Shown here piece by piece: positions 42,672 through 52,261 of a DNA stretch of 64,000 nt. The stretch is from assembly GCA_002355455.1 (NCBI GenBank), contig AP017376.1:79541-143540 (forward strand), read 5' to 3'. The notes under the pieces are model-generated. The model had not been told where the DNA came from, did not search any database, and was given only the letters and a program-made list of their open reading frames with translations. Position 1 is the first letter of the stretch. The number at the start of each line of letters is the position of its first letter. This stretch comes from Stanieria sp. NIES-3757. GTDB lineage: Bacteria; Cyanobacteriota; Cyanobacteriia; Cyanobacteriales; Xenococcaceae. The position numbers and the translations under genes are program-made.

Positions 42672-44069
42672 ATGCGACATACTTACAAAAAGCAGACTAA
42701 TCAGCATTTACTCAACAGGTTTATCCTTTTGATACTGCTATTTATACTAATCCCTTTGCTCTCAGCATTAGCGTTATCTAAATTAGGAGATTGGAAAATA
42801 TATAATACTATTAGTTTTGGCGATAAAATTTTGCTTCCCAATGTATGTATGAGCGAAGAAAAAAAACAAGGAGTAATATATTATCAAAACTCCGAGTTTT
42901 TAAAGGCTATAGAGCGGTTTAATAGTAGCTTAAAAAATGAATGTAGAAACGATCCAGAATCTCTTATATATAAAAATAATAGCGAAATAGAAATAGGCAA
43001 TCGCCAATCTATAACTATAGCTGTTTTAGTTCCTATTAGTATTGGTCGCGAACCAAAAAAAGCTTTAGAAATGTTAAGAGGCTTTGCAAAAGCTCAAGAT
43101 GATATTAATAAAACAAATGAGATAAATAGCTTACCCTTAAAAATTGCAATTATTGATGATGCTGACAATCCGATAAAAGCGCAAAAAATTGCTCAAACAA
43201 TTTCAAAAAACAACTTTTTTTTAGGTGCTATCGGACACTGGACATCTGATGTTAGTCTTGCAGCAGCTTCTGTTTATAATTTCCAAAAAATGCCTTTTAT
43301 TACTTCTATAAGTACAACAAATAAATTATCGGAAAATGACAAGGATTATACACATCAAATAAATATTACTAATTTTAATGGTGCTATAGCATTAGCAGAA
43401 TATGCAAAATCTCAGGGAAAAAAGAAAATAGCAATTTTTTATACAAGTCGTGCTACTTATAGCAAAGAAATTAGAAAAAAATTTAATGATGAATTTGGGG
43501 GAGGGTCTAATACCGAAGTAGTAGCTGAATTTGACTTTACTAATCGTTTTGAATATAAGCCAAAAACAAATGTGCAAGAAGCTATTGACAAAATGGCAGA
43601 TGTTATCTTAATTGTTCCCGATATTAATTTAGATACAAAAGCCTATGAGGTGATGAAAGCTATTAAAGAGAAAAACTCAGACATACTTATACTAGGGGAT
43701 TTAGCCAACTTATATAGTAAATCAACGCTAAATGAAAAGAACGCAGATGGATTAGTAATGGCTTTATCTTGGAATCAACATATTAATGATATTTCAAAGA
43801 ATTTTTTTGATGATTCTAGAAAACTTTGGAAAGCAGATGTTAACTATGCCACTGCAATGTCGTATGATGCAGTTAAAGCCTTTTCACAAGCGATCGCAAA
43901 TTTAAAAAGATTGGAGATTTCTCGTGAAAATGTTAATAAGGAATTAAACAAAGACAATTTTACTTTTCAAGGCTCAACTGGTGCAAGAGAAGTGATAAAT
44001 AAAAAAATAGCTTTTGTTATGGTTAAAAATGGAGAATTTGTTTATTTATATTCCAAGCAAATAAATTAG
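42672..44069 (+). CDS. Membrane-anchored periplasmic-binding-protein type I (receptor-like) protein
   Basis: 465 residues from the ATG at 42672; the TTG at 42594 is less plausible. One N-terminal membrane segment (FILLILLFILIPLLSALALS) anchors an outside domain. Residues ~85-130 hold a short helical region (VIYYQNSEFLKAIERFNSSL). The rest is a two-lobe amino-acid receptor fold: ITIAVLVPISIGREPKKALE, LRGFAKAQDDINKTNE, PLKIAIIDDADNPIKAQKIA, FFLGAIGHWTSDVSLAAASV, MPFITSISTTNKL, and MSYDAVKAFSQAIANL. In cyanobacteria such proteins are often linked to CHAT or kinase signalling. It is convergent with the CHAT operon, ending 13 bases from it. Confidence 0.8.
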   Translation: MRHTYKKQTNQHLLNRFILLILLFILIPLLSALALSKLGDWKIYNTISFGDKILLPNVCMSEEKKQGVIYYQNSEFLKAIERFNSSLKNECRNDPESLIYKNNSEIEIGNRQSITIAVLVPISIGREPKKALEMLRGFAKAQDDINKTNEINSLPLKIAIIDDADNPIKAQKIAQTISKNNFFLGAIGHWTSDVSLAAASVYNFQKMPFITSISTTNKLSENDKDYTHQINITNFNGAIALAEYAKSQGKKKIAIFYTSRATYSKEIRKKFNDEFGGGSNTEVVAEFDFTNRFEYKPKTNVQEAIDKMADVILIVPDINLDTKAYEVMKAIKEKNSDILILGDLANLYSKSTLNEKNADGLVMALSWNQHINDISKNFFDDSRKLWKADVNYATAMSYDAVKAFSQAIANLKRLEISRENVNKELNKDNFTFQGSTGAREVINKKIAFVMVKNGEFVYLYSKQIN

Positions 44070-44081
44070 ATTTGCTAACAA

Positions 44082-45818
44082 CTAATCTACTAGATAGCTT
44101 AAAATTTTATGGGAAAAATACGCAATTAAAACAGAAGCTATTATTTCAATCGGCATAATTATAAAATTAAATTCAAAACTTTTAGGAAGACTACTCCCAG
44201 CTTTAAATAAGAAAGCTAAAACAAGAATAATTAAGCAAAATGCTATTAACCTTTTAACATTGCTACTTATATTGCTTCTAATAAAATGAAAGTATCCAAA
44301 TAAACTTACCAAAAATACGAAAATCGATAGAAACTGCATCCAGAAAGGAAAGTATTCTATTTGTAGAAAAGATAAGATAATCCCAAAGCAACAGCCCATT
44401 ATTATTCTTGCATAAGCGAGAAATTTTGTTTCTCCTGGTGGAAAAATTTTAGTAAAATCATGATAAATATAAATCAAAGGAATTGTTTGTCTTTTTGGTG
44501 GTAAAGCAACAACAGGCAACCAAGATACTTCTAAACTAAAATCATTCTCTTCTTGAGTAGAACTAATTTTTTGTTTAGTCTTTAGCATAACCATATCAAG
44601 ATTGTGGTTTTTTGGATTGCAAAACTCTTGAAAAAAGCTAGTCAAAAAATCTAGAGCTAATATATCTGTAATAGCTTCTTTATAAGCAATACATGATATA
44701 TTTTCAACAAAATTAAGTACATCTTCTGCCAAACCCAAACTACTACATGAAGTGAATATTAACAATCTATGTTTTTGATTATTTTCATTGATGTTTCTTA
44801 AAGTATCTCTAAGCCTGTATATAGGAAATTGTGAGCTTTGTGATAATTGAATAATACCTCTATGTTTTCCTTGACTATTAGGAAGAGTATCACTGTGTCC
44901 GATAAAGACCAAGATATCAAAATTACTATTACTTTCTATTTTTTCGGCTAAATCTTGGCAACTTTCGGGTCTTATTTTTTGAAGGTTTATTTCTATGCTT
45001 TGACCATTGCTTTGGCATTGTATTGAATCTAATCTTGAATCTAAATTGTCAGGTCTTTCTTCTTGATCTATCTTTATTCCAGAACCTATTATTACCAATA
45101 CATTAATTTTTTTACTTTCACTATTGTTTATAAATATCTTTTGGTAATTGTAATTCAAATTATTACCATTTTCTTTGTCCTGTGAAACAAAATTAACTGA
45201 TAATTTTAACTGAGATATATTATTTGCTCTATGATCATGTTTAGATAATTCAATTATCCATTTTTTGATTGACTGTTCCCAAGGTAATTGTCTAATAAAT
45301 CTGTTATCACTTTGTATAAATAGCTTAAAAATATTATCGTTTTGGAAATTAGATTGTTGAGTAAAATTAATAATATTTTCATACAATTGATTTCTGATAA
45401 AATTTAATTGATTCGTATGCGCCCACCAATTATGCAAAGCTAAAACTAAATAATTAGATAAATCTCTAATTTCTTCGATCATGCCTTGAATCTGTTTATT
45501 AATCTCATCAATCTCTTGATTGACAACATCAGTAGAAATAGTTTTGATATCTATTATCGCTAAAGAGTCAGTATGAGAATTGTTTTTGAATCTATCTATT
45601 GACTTTTGCCAATTAGCTAAATGTTCAAATACATTTTTTTGATTTACGATACTTAAATCAGGTCTTTTTTGTAACGTTCCCTTCCAACATCGATTATTTA
45701 AATTTGCAGATTGAGAAGATAAATATAATTCTACCCCAAACACTTCTTCTGATGAATAATTTGTTGACAATGTAAATCCAGCTTCAGTATCTGGATTAAA
45801 CTTTAAAATGGCAGACAT
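44082..45818 (-). CDS. CHAT (caspase-like) domain protein with C-terminal membrane region
   Basis: 578 residues. The N-terminal ~230 residues are helical and polar with no known fold. A CHAT protease core follows. The His is near 308 in FDILVFIGHSDTLPNSQGKH and the Cys near 356 in RLLIFTSCSSLGLAEDVLNF. Both catalytic positions are present. From ~460 there are four hydrophobic segments (YARIIMGCCFGIILSFLQIE, FLSIFVFLVSLFGYFHFI, IAFCLIILVLAFLF, IIMPIEIIASVLIAYF). CHAT proteins cut other proteins, as in the Craspase complex. Here a membrane-tethered form is linked with DUF1822 and a sigma-like protein in one operon. Confidence 0.85.
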   Translation of the reverse strand: MSAILKFNPDTEAGFTLSTNYSSEEVFGVELYLSSQSANLNNRCWKGTLQKRPDLSIVNQKNVFEHLANWQKSIDRFKNNSHTDSLAIIDIKTISTDVVNQEIDEINKQIQGMIEEIRDLSNYLVLALHNWWAHTNQLNFIRNQLYENIINFTQQSNFQNDNIFKLFIQSDNRFIRQLPWEQSIKKWIIELSKHDHRANNISQLKLSVNFVSQDKENGNNLNYNYQKIFINNSESKKINVLVIIGSGIKIDQEERPDNLDSRLDSIQCQSNGQSIEINLQKIRPESCQDLAEKIESNSNFDILVFIGHSDTLPNSQGKHRGIIQLSQSSQFPIYRLRDTLRNINENNQKHRLLIFTSCSSLGLAEDVLNFVENISCIAYKEAITDILALDFLTSFFQEFCNPKNHNLDMVMLKTKQKISSTQEENDFSLEVSWLPVVALPPKRQTIPLIYIYHDFTKIFPPGETKFLAYARIIMGCCFGIILSFLQIEYFPFWMQFLSIFVFLVSLFGYFHFIRSNISSNVKRLIAFCLIILVLAFLFKAGSSLPKSFEFNFIIMPIEIIASVLIAYFSHKILSYLVD

Positions 45819-45844
45819 CTTTAAATACTACTTCAATACTATTG

Positions 45845-47068
45845 TTAAAATTTAATTTCACAAATTTGACTAAAACCATCAAAATACATTTCTATAACAT
45901 AAATTTCGTTTTCTTGAATATCTTTGATGCTACACTCAATACGACCAGTTTTTTCGTTTTCACTAACTTCTTTTTCTATTAACGTATTTTTCTCTATATC
46001 CATTATTTTTACTTTAATACCAACAGGTAAATCTAGAAACTCTGATTTTAGTGAAGGATATATTTTAATAAGTAAATCTGAATTATTATTTTGATTGATT
46101 GTAGCTATTGTTTGCAATATAAAAGTTTTGATTCCTAGATCGATTTCTAGACTTTTTGAAATTCCTTCTTGTGTTTGTAAATTTTGAGAATATATATTCA
46201 TCCATTGCGGTGTTAGCATTCCTCTAGGATGAAAAAATTCGCTATCAGTATAATAAAAATCTTCAAAAATACCTTTAAACCAGTTTTTAATATTAATTTT
46301 GATGACTGGTTTTTTGATGACTGATTTTCTTCTTTTATAAAGTTTATTCCTACGCTGGTTATCTGCGATAAATGTACACCATCGATCTATATCAACTTTG
46401 TATCGAGGAGAAAAAGAACTAGGTTGTTTTAGCTCTGCCATTAATTCATTTACTTGACTTCTAGTAAAGGTGGACAAAGGAGCTACATCCAATTTATTGA
46501 CAGCATCATATTTTCTAGCAACTAACATTACGTCTAGATCTGAAATCAACTCCTCTACGCCTATACAGTAGTTGCACCATATTGAATCATATTCACCCTT
46601 TTGCATAATCTGCTTGTGAGTAGTACAACCCCAAACACGCAACCACATATCTTCTAAATTTACCTGAACAGCTAGGTAATAATCTCCTACCCAGTCATGA
46701 ATCTTAATCCATTCTGCGGGTACGATGAATTCTTCTGTATCCAAATCCTCTTTTGGAATCAAAATTATGCGTTTTCCGCTCAATTCGATTGCCGTACCGT
46801 TTACCACTTCCCAGATAGTATGAAGCAGATCTTCTTCCCAAATTTGTATTCGCTCATCTGTTTCTATTTCTTCTTGTAACCATTTACAAATAGCATCTAC
46901 ACTCAAGCGGTTTAGCCAGGCATTATGACGCGCCCAATCATTTGAATAATCTTGTTCTCTTGGTTTGGCTCTATTAATTTCTTCAGGTGATAAAGAAATT
47001 GTTATTTGCTCTGGATAAAGAGCTTCAATAATACTTATAGAATTAGATTGTTGAAATTTGTCAAACAT
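45845..47068 (-). CDS. DUF1822-family protein
   Basis: 407 residues from ATG 47068; the TTG at 47116 gives a longer but less likely form. The N-terminal ~220 residues match cyanobacterial DUF1822: ALYPEQITISLSPEEINRAK, RHNAWLNRLSVDAICKWLQE, GKRIILIPKEDLDTEEFIVP, IHDWVGDYYLAVQVNLEDMW, VWGCTTHKQI. The C-terminal half has W-rich and beta-rich parts (IKINIKNWFKGIFEDFYYTD) ending in a domain that may bind ligands. The function is unknown. In cyanobacteria the family is habitually found between a sigma-like gene and a CHAT gene, as here; spacings are 26 and 54 bases. Confidence 0.85.
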   Translation of the reverse strand: MFDKFQQSNSISIIEALYPEQITISLSPEEINRAKPREQDYSNDWARHNAWLNRLSVDAICKWLQEEIETDERIQIWEEDLLHTIWEVVNGTAIELSGKRIILIPKEDLDTEEFIVPAEWIKIHDWVGDYYLAVQVNLEDMWLRVWGCTTHKQIMQKGEYDSIWCNYCIGVEELISDLDVMLVARKYDAVNKLDVAPLSTFTRSQVNELMAELKQPSSFSPRYKVDIDRWCTFIADNQRRNKLYKRRKSVIKKPVIKINIKNWFKGIFEDFYYTDSEFFHPRGMLTPQWMNIYSQNLQTQEGISKSLEIDLGIKTFILQTIATINQNNNSDLLIKIYPSLKSEFLDLPVGIKVKIMDIEKNTLIEKEVSENEKTGRIECSIKDIQENEIYVIEMYFDGFSQICEIKF

Positions 47069-47122
47069 TGTATTTTTTCTAGTAATGGTCAGATTATTAA
47101 TTATGTAGAGAGACAAAAAAGC

Positions 47123-48667
47123 TTAATTATTTTGACAAACTTTTTTGCGTTGCCATAGATCGATAAGTGGATGAGTTATTTTGACGAGAGTATCGTAGTT
47201 TTGTTGAGGAATAGAAATATGATGTTGTTCTATATAGTTTTTGATTCGATCCACATAAATAATAAAAGTAGGTAGAAAAGATTCTTCAGGAATATTCCGT
47301 TTTTCTTTCTTAATCAACGATATTTCATTATTTATATACAATTTGTAAGCTTCAATAAGTAAAGGACAGGGACTGACTTCTTGCTCATTTTCAAATAAAT
47401 AATCTTGATCGTTAAATATTTTTAAGACTATGTTCTGATAATATACCGGCAATTCTTCAATCAATATTTGATTTACTCTTGCAATATCATTAAACTCAAA
47501 AAAAGAATCACCACTTTTTGTAAGATTTTGGATTAATAAGCTTAAAAACTTATCTTTTTGAAGCCTACTAAAATTAGGTTTAATTGTACGTCCAATATTA
47601 CTACGATTGACTCCACATACTTTAGCAATGTCGGCATCAAAGCGACATTTTAATCCAAATAGAATGAATATTCTAATTCTATTCTTCAGTTTGTTTGTCG
47701 TGTTATCCTTAATTAACTGCCGATCAACTAGAGGAATAATTTCTCTAATTTGCTTAATAAAACTGCTATTTTCAATATCTTCTACATCCAAACCATACAT
47801 TCTATTTTCATTGGGTAAATTATCTTTTATTGTATTGTTTGTATCCTCACTAATTGGTAAGTCAATAGAAACTACTTTAGAATTTTCGATAGCCTCGATG
47901 CATTCTGCTAGATATTTTTTAATCCTATCAATATCAACTTGATAAGAAGCCATTTTAGTAAAATCGCTAGATTTAGATTGTCTTTGCCATAAATCCAGTA
48001 TTCCTTTAAATTGATCATTTGTAGGTTCATCTTGATGCTGAAAGTTGGTAGATATACAAACTTTATTAAAACACTCCCAAGCAAGAAAACAAGCTTTATA
48101 ACTTTCCCCTAAATATATTTGCTTCAAAGCTTTTCTCATTCTGTCTGGAGTACATTTGGATCTTTTAATAGACCCCCAGCGAGATGAGGTTGTAGAAGAC
48201 ATTCCTCTTTGCATAATAAGAGTGTTAGCTTTGGTTAAAATTTTCTTATTTAATGTAAAATCCGCATATCTTAAAAAAGATCCGCGTAAACTATCGTATT
48301 TTCTAAGAAAACGTATAAGGAATCTATCATCACAAATAATTGCCCAACCTACTTGTACTAATTCATCAAGGTTAAAATGTATATTATTATTTATTTTGTC
48401 CTTATATTTTCCGTATAGCTGCGATGCTTGCCTATACACACTGTAGCTGAGATAGTATTGGATACTTTTTTTCTTCCATCCATCTGGATCGTTGCCACAC
48501 AAAATACAAATCACAAGATCGTTTATTAAGTTTTGTTCCTGAGAATGGTTATTTTTTTGTATTATTTGATTAATGCTTCGCTCTAATCTACTATCGCGTT
48601 GGGTTTGAAACCTTCCATCTGGTAATACTCGAACGACAGCGCAAGAAAATAAAGTTACATCAATCAT
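47123..48667 (-). CDS. Sigma-70-like regulatory protein of the DUF1822/CHAT operon
   Basis: 514 residues from ATG 48667, which is preceded by GGGAGATGGG. Residues ~90-170 resemble a sigma region 2: NLDELVQVGWAIICDDRFLI, RKYDSLRGSFLRYADFTLNK. A later helical part has IFILFGLKCRFDADIAKVCG and VNRSNIGRTIKPNF, which reads like a region 4 helix-turn-helix. The overall length is larger than an ECF sigma factor and the similarity is distant, so it may be a sigma-derived protein of another role. It heads the operon. By position it could be activated by the CHAT protease or DUF1822; this is inference. Confidence 0.55.
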   Translation of the reverse strand: MIDVTLFSCAVVRVLPDGRFQTQRDSRLERSINQIIQKNNHSQEQNLINDLVICILCGNDPDGWKKKSIQYYLSYSVYRQASQLYGKYKDKINNNIHFNLDELVQVGWAIICDDRFLIRFLRKYDSLRGSFLRYADFTLNKKILTKANTLIMQRGMSSTTSSRWGSIKRSKCTPDRMRKALKQIYLGESYKACFLAWECFNKVCISTNFQHQDEPTNDQFKGILDLWQRQSKSSDFTKMASYQVDIDRIKKYLAECIEAIENSKVVSIDLPISEDTNNTIKDNLPNENRMYGLDVEDIENSSFIKQIREIIPLVDRQLIKDNTTNKLKNRIRIFILFGLKCRFDADIAKVCGVNRSNIGRTIKPNFSRLQKDKFLSLLIQNLTKSGDSFFEFNDIARVNQILIEELPVYYQNIVLKIFNDQDYLFENEQEVSPCPLLIEAYKLYINNEISLIKKEKRNIPEESFLPTFIIYVDRIKNYIEQHHISIPQQNYDTLVKITHPLIDLWQRKKVCQNN

Positions 48668-49015
48668 TGTCCCATCTCCCACATTTCTAACCAAGCTAAA
48701 CAAAATAAAAGCAAAAAGCAGTTTGACTGCCTTCGCATTAGCAAATCTTTTTCAGGTATAGAATTAAGTCGATGTATAATTTGAGACTGTGTGAGGATTT
48801 TCAGCATAAAACTAAATTGATTAACCTTATACTTACTTTTAAATTGGAATTTACTTTTGTTGCGTTTTTTAGAAAAGTTTTTTCAGAAGATTTAGAGCGA
48901 TCGCAGTTGTTCGAGCTTACCACTCAAAACCTGACACTCCGACAAAACAGATCGATAATGGGGCAAAAATAGTTGAATAGTTGAAATAGGGAGTAGAAAA
49001 TAGGAATTTTTTTAT
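48668..49015. other. Intergenic region upstream of the sigma-like gene
   Basis: About 350 bases holding the operon promoter. One HIP1-like site (GCGATCGCAG, ~48898) is present. A 66-codon frame at 48772 shows no family likeness and a poor start, so I do not call it. Confidence 0.4.
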
Positions 49016-49438
49016 TTAAGTTTTCTCAGAGAGGATTGTTTTTAAACTAAGACTAAGAAAAATATAGACAAAATTGAAAGAAACATTAATGCTTTGAGAT
49101 TGTGAGAAATCTTGCATACTAAATGGAGTAAAATAAAGACCTATATTTATAGGTGAATTTAGTACGATTGGTGGCCAATTAAAAAAACTTGACTCTAAGA
49201 CAACTTCAATATGCGGAATAGATGCAATCAATACAATCAATAACAACACGATCCCTATCTTTTTATTTAAAAAGACAAGTACACCACTAGAACAGAGAAG
49301 TATTCTAAACAAAAAATCTACTGGAAATGGTAAAAGTGACTGCCCGAAAATTCCTCTACAAATCTGGTAAGCTGCAATAATTCTGAGCCACTTAATAGAA
49401 TTTCGGTCTAGTAATATTGTTCGATTTTTGTTTTTCAT
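49016..49438 (-). CDS. Small multi-pass membrane protein
   Basis: 140 residues from ATG 49438. Hydrophobic segments: IKWLRIIAAYQICRGIFGQS, LLPFPVDFLFRILLCSSGVL with VFLN, KIGIVLLLIVLIASIPHI, and a C-terminal one (FNFVYIFLSLSLKTIL). No family recognised. Isolated between the sigma-like operon and a decayed TPR gene. Confidence 0.5.
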   Translation of the reverse strand: MKNKNRTILLDRNSIKWLRIIAAYQICRGIFGQSLLPFPVDFLFRILLCSSGVLVFLNKKIGIVLLLIVLIASIPHIEVVLESSFFNWPPIVLNSPINIGLYFTPFSMQDFSQSQSINVSFNFVYIFLSLSLKTILSEKT

Positions 49439-49564
49439 AAGAACCAATTGAAATTTATCTCAAAATATGGTGTTACTTCACTCTCTGTAATTACTTCGGC
49501 GTTAATAAGCCAAAATTAAAATATGTATCTTTGCAATAGCGATCGCTTTTACCTGAGTCACTTG

Positions 49565-50191
49565 TCAAGACAACCAAATTACAAACACAAAACCAGTAAG
49601 AGCCAAAACAGAATATTTAATCGAGCTATTTAAACCTATTTTTTGACGAAATCGACGTAATTTAAGACCTATAACTCTAATTTCACCTTTGAATATTTCT
49701 TTTCTCTTAGGACGTACATATACTCTGTCTTTGCCCCAAAAATCGGCATTTACAGGTTCGGACTTTTTTTGCATTAGCTCGTCAATCACTCGAAAATCAG
49801 CCTCAGCGCGATATACAAACCCTTTTTTAGCTAAAAGATGAGCGCGATAAAAACGTGCTTCTAAATACCAGCTATCTAATTTAATCGCCTGGGAAAAACT
49901 TCTGATTGCCTCTTCTTCCTCTCTTAAGTTGACTTGTAATACCCCTTTTTGATACCAAAACTCGGGATTAGTTTTTCTAACTTCTATATTTTGCTGATTT
50001 TTATACCCATCAGTAAAATTTAAACCTTGAAATTTAGACTTTAGTCTTTCGTAAGCTAGATTGATTGACTTTAAAAAGTCTTCAGCTTGTTTTTTGCTTT
50101 CCTCATTTCCTTCTAGTAGTTGTTTTTGGCATTGCCATGCTAAATAGATATAAGCACGATGAATGTCTTTAAAAGAGCTATCTCGACTAAC
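49565..50191 (-). pseudogene. Truncated TPR protein with C-terminal membrane anchor
   Basis: From 50191 down to 49565 one frame is open for 208 codons but has no acceptable start until an internal ATG at 49789. The translation is TPR-like: AYIYLAWQCQKQLLEG, NPEFWYQKGVLQVNLREEEE, AIRSFSQAIKLDSWYLEARF, YRAHLLAKKGFVYRAEADFR. It then runs to a basic linker and one membrane segment (YSVLALTGFVFVIWLS). A TAA stands just upstream. The 5' part of the gene has been lost, so it is called a pseudogene; a short product from 49789 is possible. Confidence 0.6.
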
Positions 50192-50373
50192 TTAAAGAAT
50201 CTCATAGCACTGTAATTCTGTAAGCCAATCGTACATAATCTTATAGAGAGAACTAATACTGTGTTAAAAATGCTCGCAATCTCGTAATTTTGGAATATCC
50301 AACCTATCGCTCGTTTTGCTATCCCAGCCAATCGTCAATCCAAAGTTAGCTTCAAAGTTTCTGTGCGATCTGG

Positions 50374-50748
50374 TCAAAACCCAGCTTCTTCAAACTTTTT
50401 AAGTTTTTTTCTAGCATTTGTAATTGCATTGGCATTGTCGATAATAGCCACTAATAAAAAGATAGGAGCAAAATCGACAACATGGCTACATTCAGTTCCA
50501 TATCCTGTGTTTTCACAAGTTTCCTCTGCTAAAGATGGTGCTGCGACACAGCCTACTACCACAGACAGCAATAACCCTGGTATGATATTTCGATATCTTT
50601 CACAGTAAACATAAGCTCCAAAACCACCAAAAATTGACCCCAAAATACCTGATAACCAAATTTTTTTCTCGGCTAGCTCTTGGTTTCTCAACAATTTTTT
50701 ACTATCTTGAAACTCTTGCCCGAATTCCTCTTGCCTCTTTGTTTTCAT
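50374..50748 (-). CDS. Small membrane protein of unknown function
   Basis: 124 residues from ATG 50748 (KTKRQEEFGQEFQDSKKLL). A glycine-rich segment (IWLSGILGSIFGGFGAYVYC) and a second one (NIIPGLLLSVVVGCVAAPSL) look membrane-spanning. A loop with two Cys (ETCENTGYGTECSHVV) and a third hydrophobic part (FAPIFLLVAIIDNANAI) follow. Reminiscent of TM2-like small proteins but not clearly a member. Confidence 0.5.
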   Translation of the reverse strand: MKTKRQEEFGQEFQDSKKLLRNQELAEKKIWLSGILGSIFGGFGAYVYCERYRNIIPGLLLSVVVGCVAAPSLAEETCENTGYGTECSHVVDFAPIFLLVAIIDNANAITNARKKLKKFEEAGF

Positions 50749-50950
50749 AACTTTTGTCCTCAAGTAGAAGCGAATCAATCTTCTCAATTAGTTATTCGGT
50801 TGAAAGTTTGATTTTGTTGCAGGACAAAAGTAAAAATTTTTCAAATCCCCAAATACCTATACTCATAGGGTCGATCGATAAATGCCCGATTTTAAAAAGC
50901 GATCTCCTTATAGTATTTGTGAAGATGATCTCGATTATCTTTTACTTTAT

Positions 50951-51508
50951 TCAGATAACACCATGATTGACTTCGTTTAGTAATCTTGCCACCGCACCAT
51001 TTAAAGTAGCCGTACCAATATATTCAGCATATTTATTCAACTTCTCCCAAGTCTCCTGGCTAACTCGTACATAAAACTCACAACCCATTCCTTGCTTGTA
51101 ATTTATTCCTTCGTTTAATTGTTTGTGGTTCTCATTTTTGGTGCCAGAACTAACTTGCTGTTGCTTTAAGTTAGACTTTCCCTGAATTTTAGCTACGAGA
51201 TCGGCAACAACTTTACCCGATGGCACTTTCCCTTTAGAACTTTCTACCGCTTCACGCCAGATTTCTCTCTGTTGCTCTGGTTCGAGCTTTGTTAAAGGTC
51301 TACATTGTCTTTCTGAGGTAGGTAAAATGAGAACCAACGGTTCTCGTTTTTGTTTTGGTTCTGGTTCGCCAGACAAGTTATCAACAACTTCTGCTGCACC
51401 GATTAAATAATCACTTCTGCGACGAGTAAAGCCAAATCTATCTTGGCAGTATTCCTTAAAAGTCTTGTGAGTAGAGCGATACAATCTTCTATCCCTAAGA
51501 CGCTCGCT
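50951..51508 (-). pseudogene. 5'-truncated paralogue of the plasmid DNA-binding protein at 14932
   Basis: LRDRRLYRSTHKTFKEYCQD, RFGFTRRRSDYLIGAAEVVD, LTKLEPEQQREIWREAVE, KVPSGKVVADLVAKI and the RHH-like end (FYVRVSQETWEKLNKYAEYI) all follow the protein at 14932-15912. A TAG at 51509-51511 and loss of likeness further upstream remove the N-terminal helical region and the start codon. The KOW-like middle is also missing. It keeps a small partner gene at 51605 and an RHH-like gene at 52045 on its far side. Confidence 0.65.
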
Positions 51509-51604
51509 CTAGTTTGCCAGAACGTTTCCAGCTATATATGGGATTGAACGTCTGAATATTTGCAGGTTAAATGTAAATCAACTTACAGTAGCTAATAACA
51601 GAAG

Positions 51605-51871
51605 CTAGGCAGATGGTTTCGATCCTGTACAATCGGACTCAAAAGTTTCTATTTCTGGTATTTCTAAACCACGCAGTTTGCACCAATATTCCCGTTGACC
51701 TAACTGGTATCCCTGCCAGTATATATCAGGCGATCGAGGTTCTAACCCGCTAAGTCCATCGAGCCGACCCCCTGAATATAAATCTATGTAATTCTTTCCT
51801 TGCTGTTTAATTACTTCAAGTCCTTGTTTTTCTAGTTTTTCTTGCTTTACACTGATGTATGAATCAATCAT
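51605..51871 (-). CDS. Small protein of unknown function
   Basis: 88 residues from ATG 51871. A helical, charged start (IDSYISVKQEKLEKQGLEVI) and an aromatic-rich second half (LEPRSPDIYWQGYQLGQREY then WCKLRG). No family recognised. It lies between the decayed regulator and the divergent RHH-like gene at 52045. Confidence 0.5.
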   Translation of the reverse strand: MIDSYISVKQEKLEKQGLEVIKQQGKNYIDLYSGGRLDGLSGLEPRSPDIYWQGYQLGQREYWCKLRGLEIPEIETFESDCTGSKPSA

Positions 51872-52044
51872 GTTCAATTTTTGCGTGAGTGGTTTCGATT
51901 TAAAGGCGGTTAAAGTTTCTCAGGCTCAAAACCGTCTTTAATATTATTCTAACGTGTATACGTGCAAAAATCAATGATTAATACCAATTTATTTGTATGG
52001 CTACCTGCTATAATGAACCTGTGCCTACAAACTAAAATTTCACT

Positions 52045-52257
52045 ATGCCAGGAACAAAAGCCAGTGGTCGTCCAGGGGGAAATCCAGATTTAAAAAAATA
52101 TTGTTTTACAACAGATCGAAATGAACCCTTAAGAGAAAGATTGCAAATCAGAGTCTCCGCTTCCATGAAGAAAGAGTTGGAAGCTAGAGATAATTGGCAG
52201 GAATTTGTCAGAATCGCGATCGCAGAAAAGCTACAATCTTCATCAGATAAAAATTAA
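52045..52257 (+). CDS. Small RHH-like protein
   Basis: 70 residues. Gly/Pro-rich start (PGTKASGRPGGNPDLKKYCF) then ERLQIRVSASMKKELEARDN and FVRIAIAEKLQ, a strand-helix-helix pattern of ribbon-helix-helix proteins. Counterpart of the gene at 16036. It is followed 4 bases later by the HicB-like antitoxin, so it may be part of that operon. Confidence 0.6.
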   Translation: MPGTKASGRPGGNPDLKKYCFTTDRNEPLRERLQIRVSASMKKELEARDNWQEFVRIAIAEKLQSSSDKN

Positions 52258-52261
52258 GATA

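Noticed and set aside
48772..48972. 66-codon frame upstream of the sigma-like gene
   Set aside because: No recognisable domain, poor start, and it occupies the likely promoter region.
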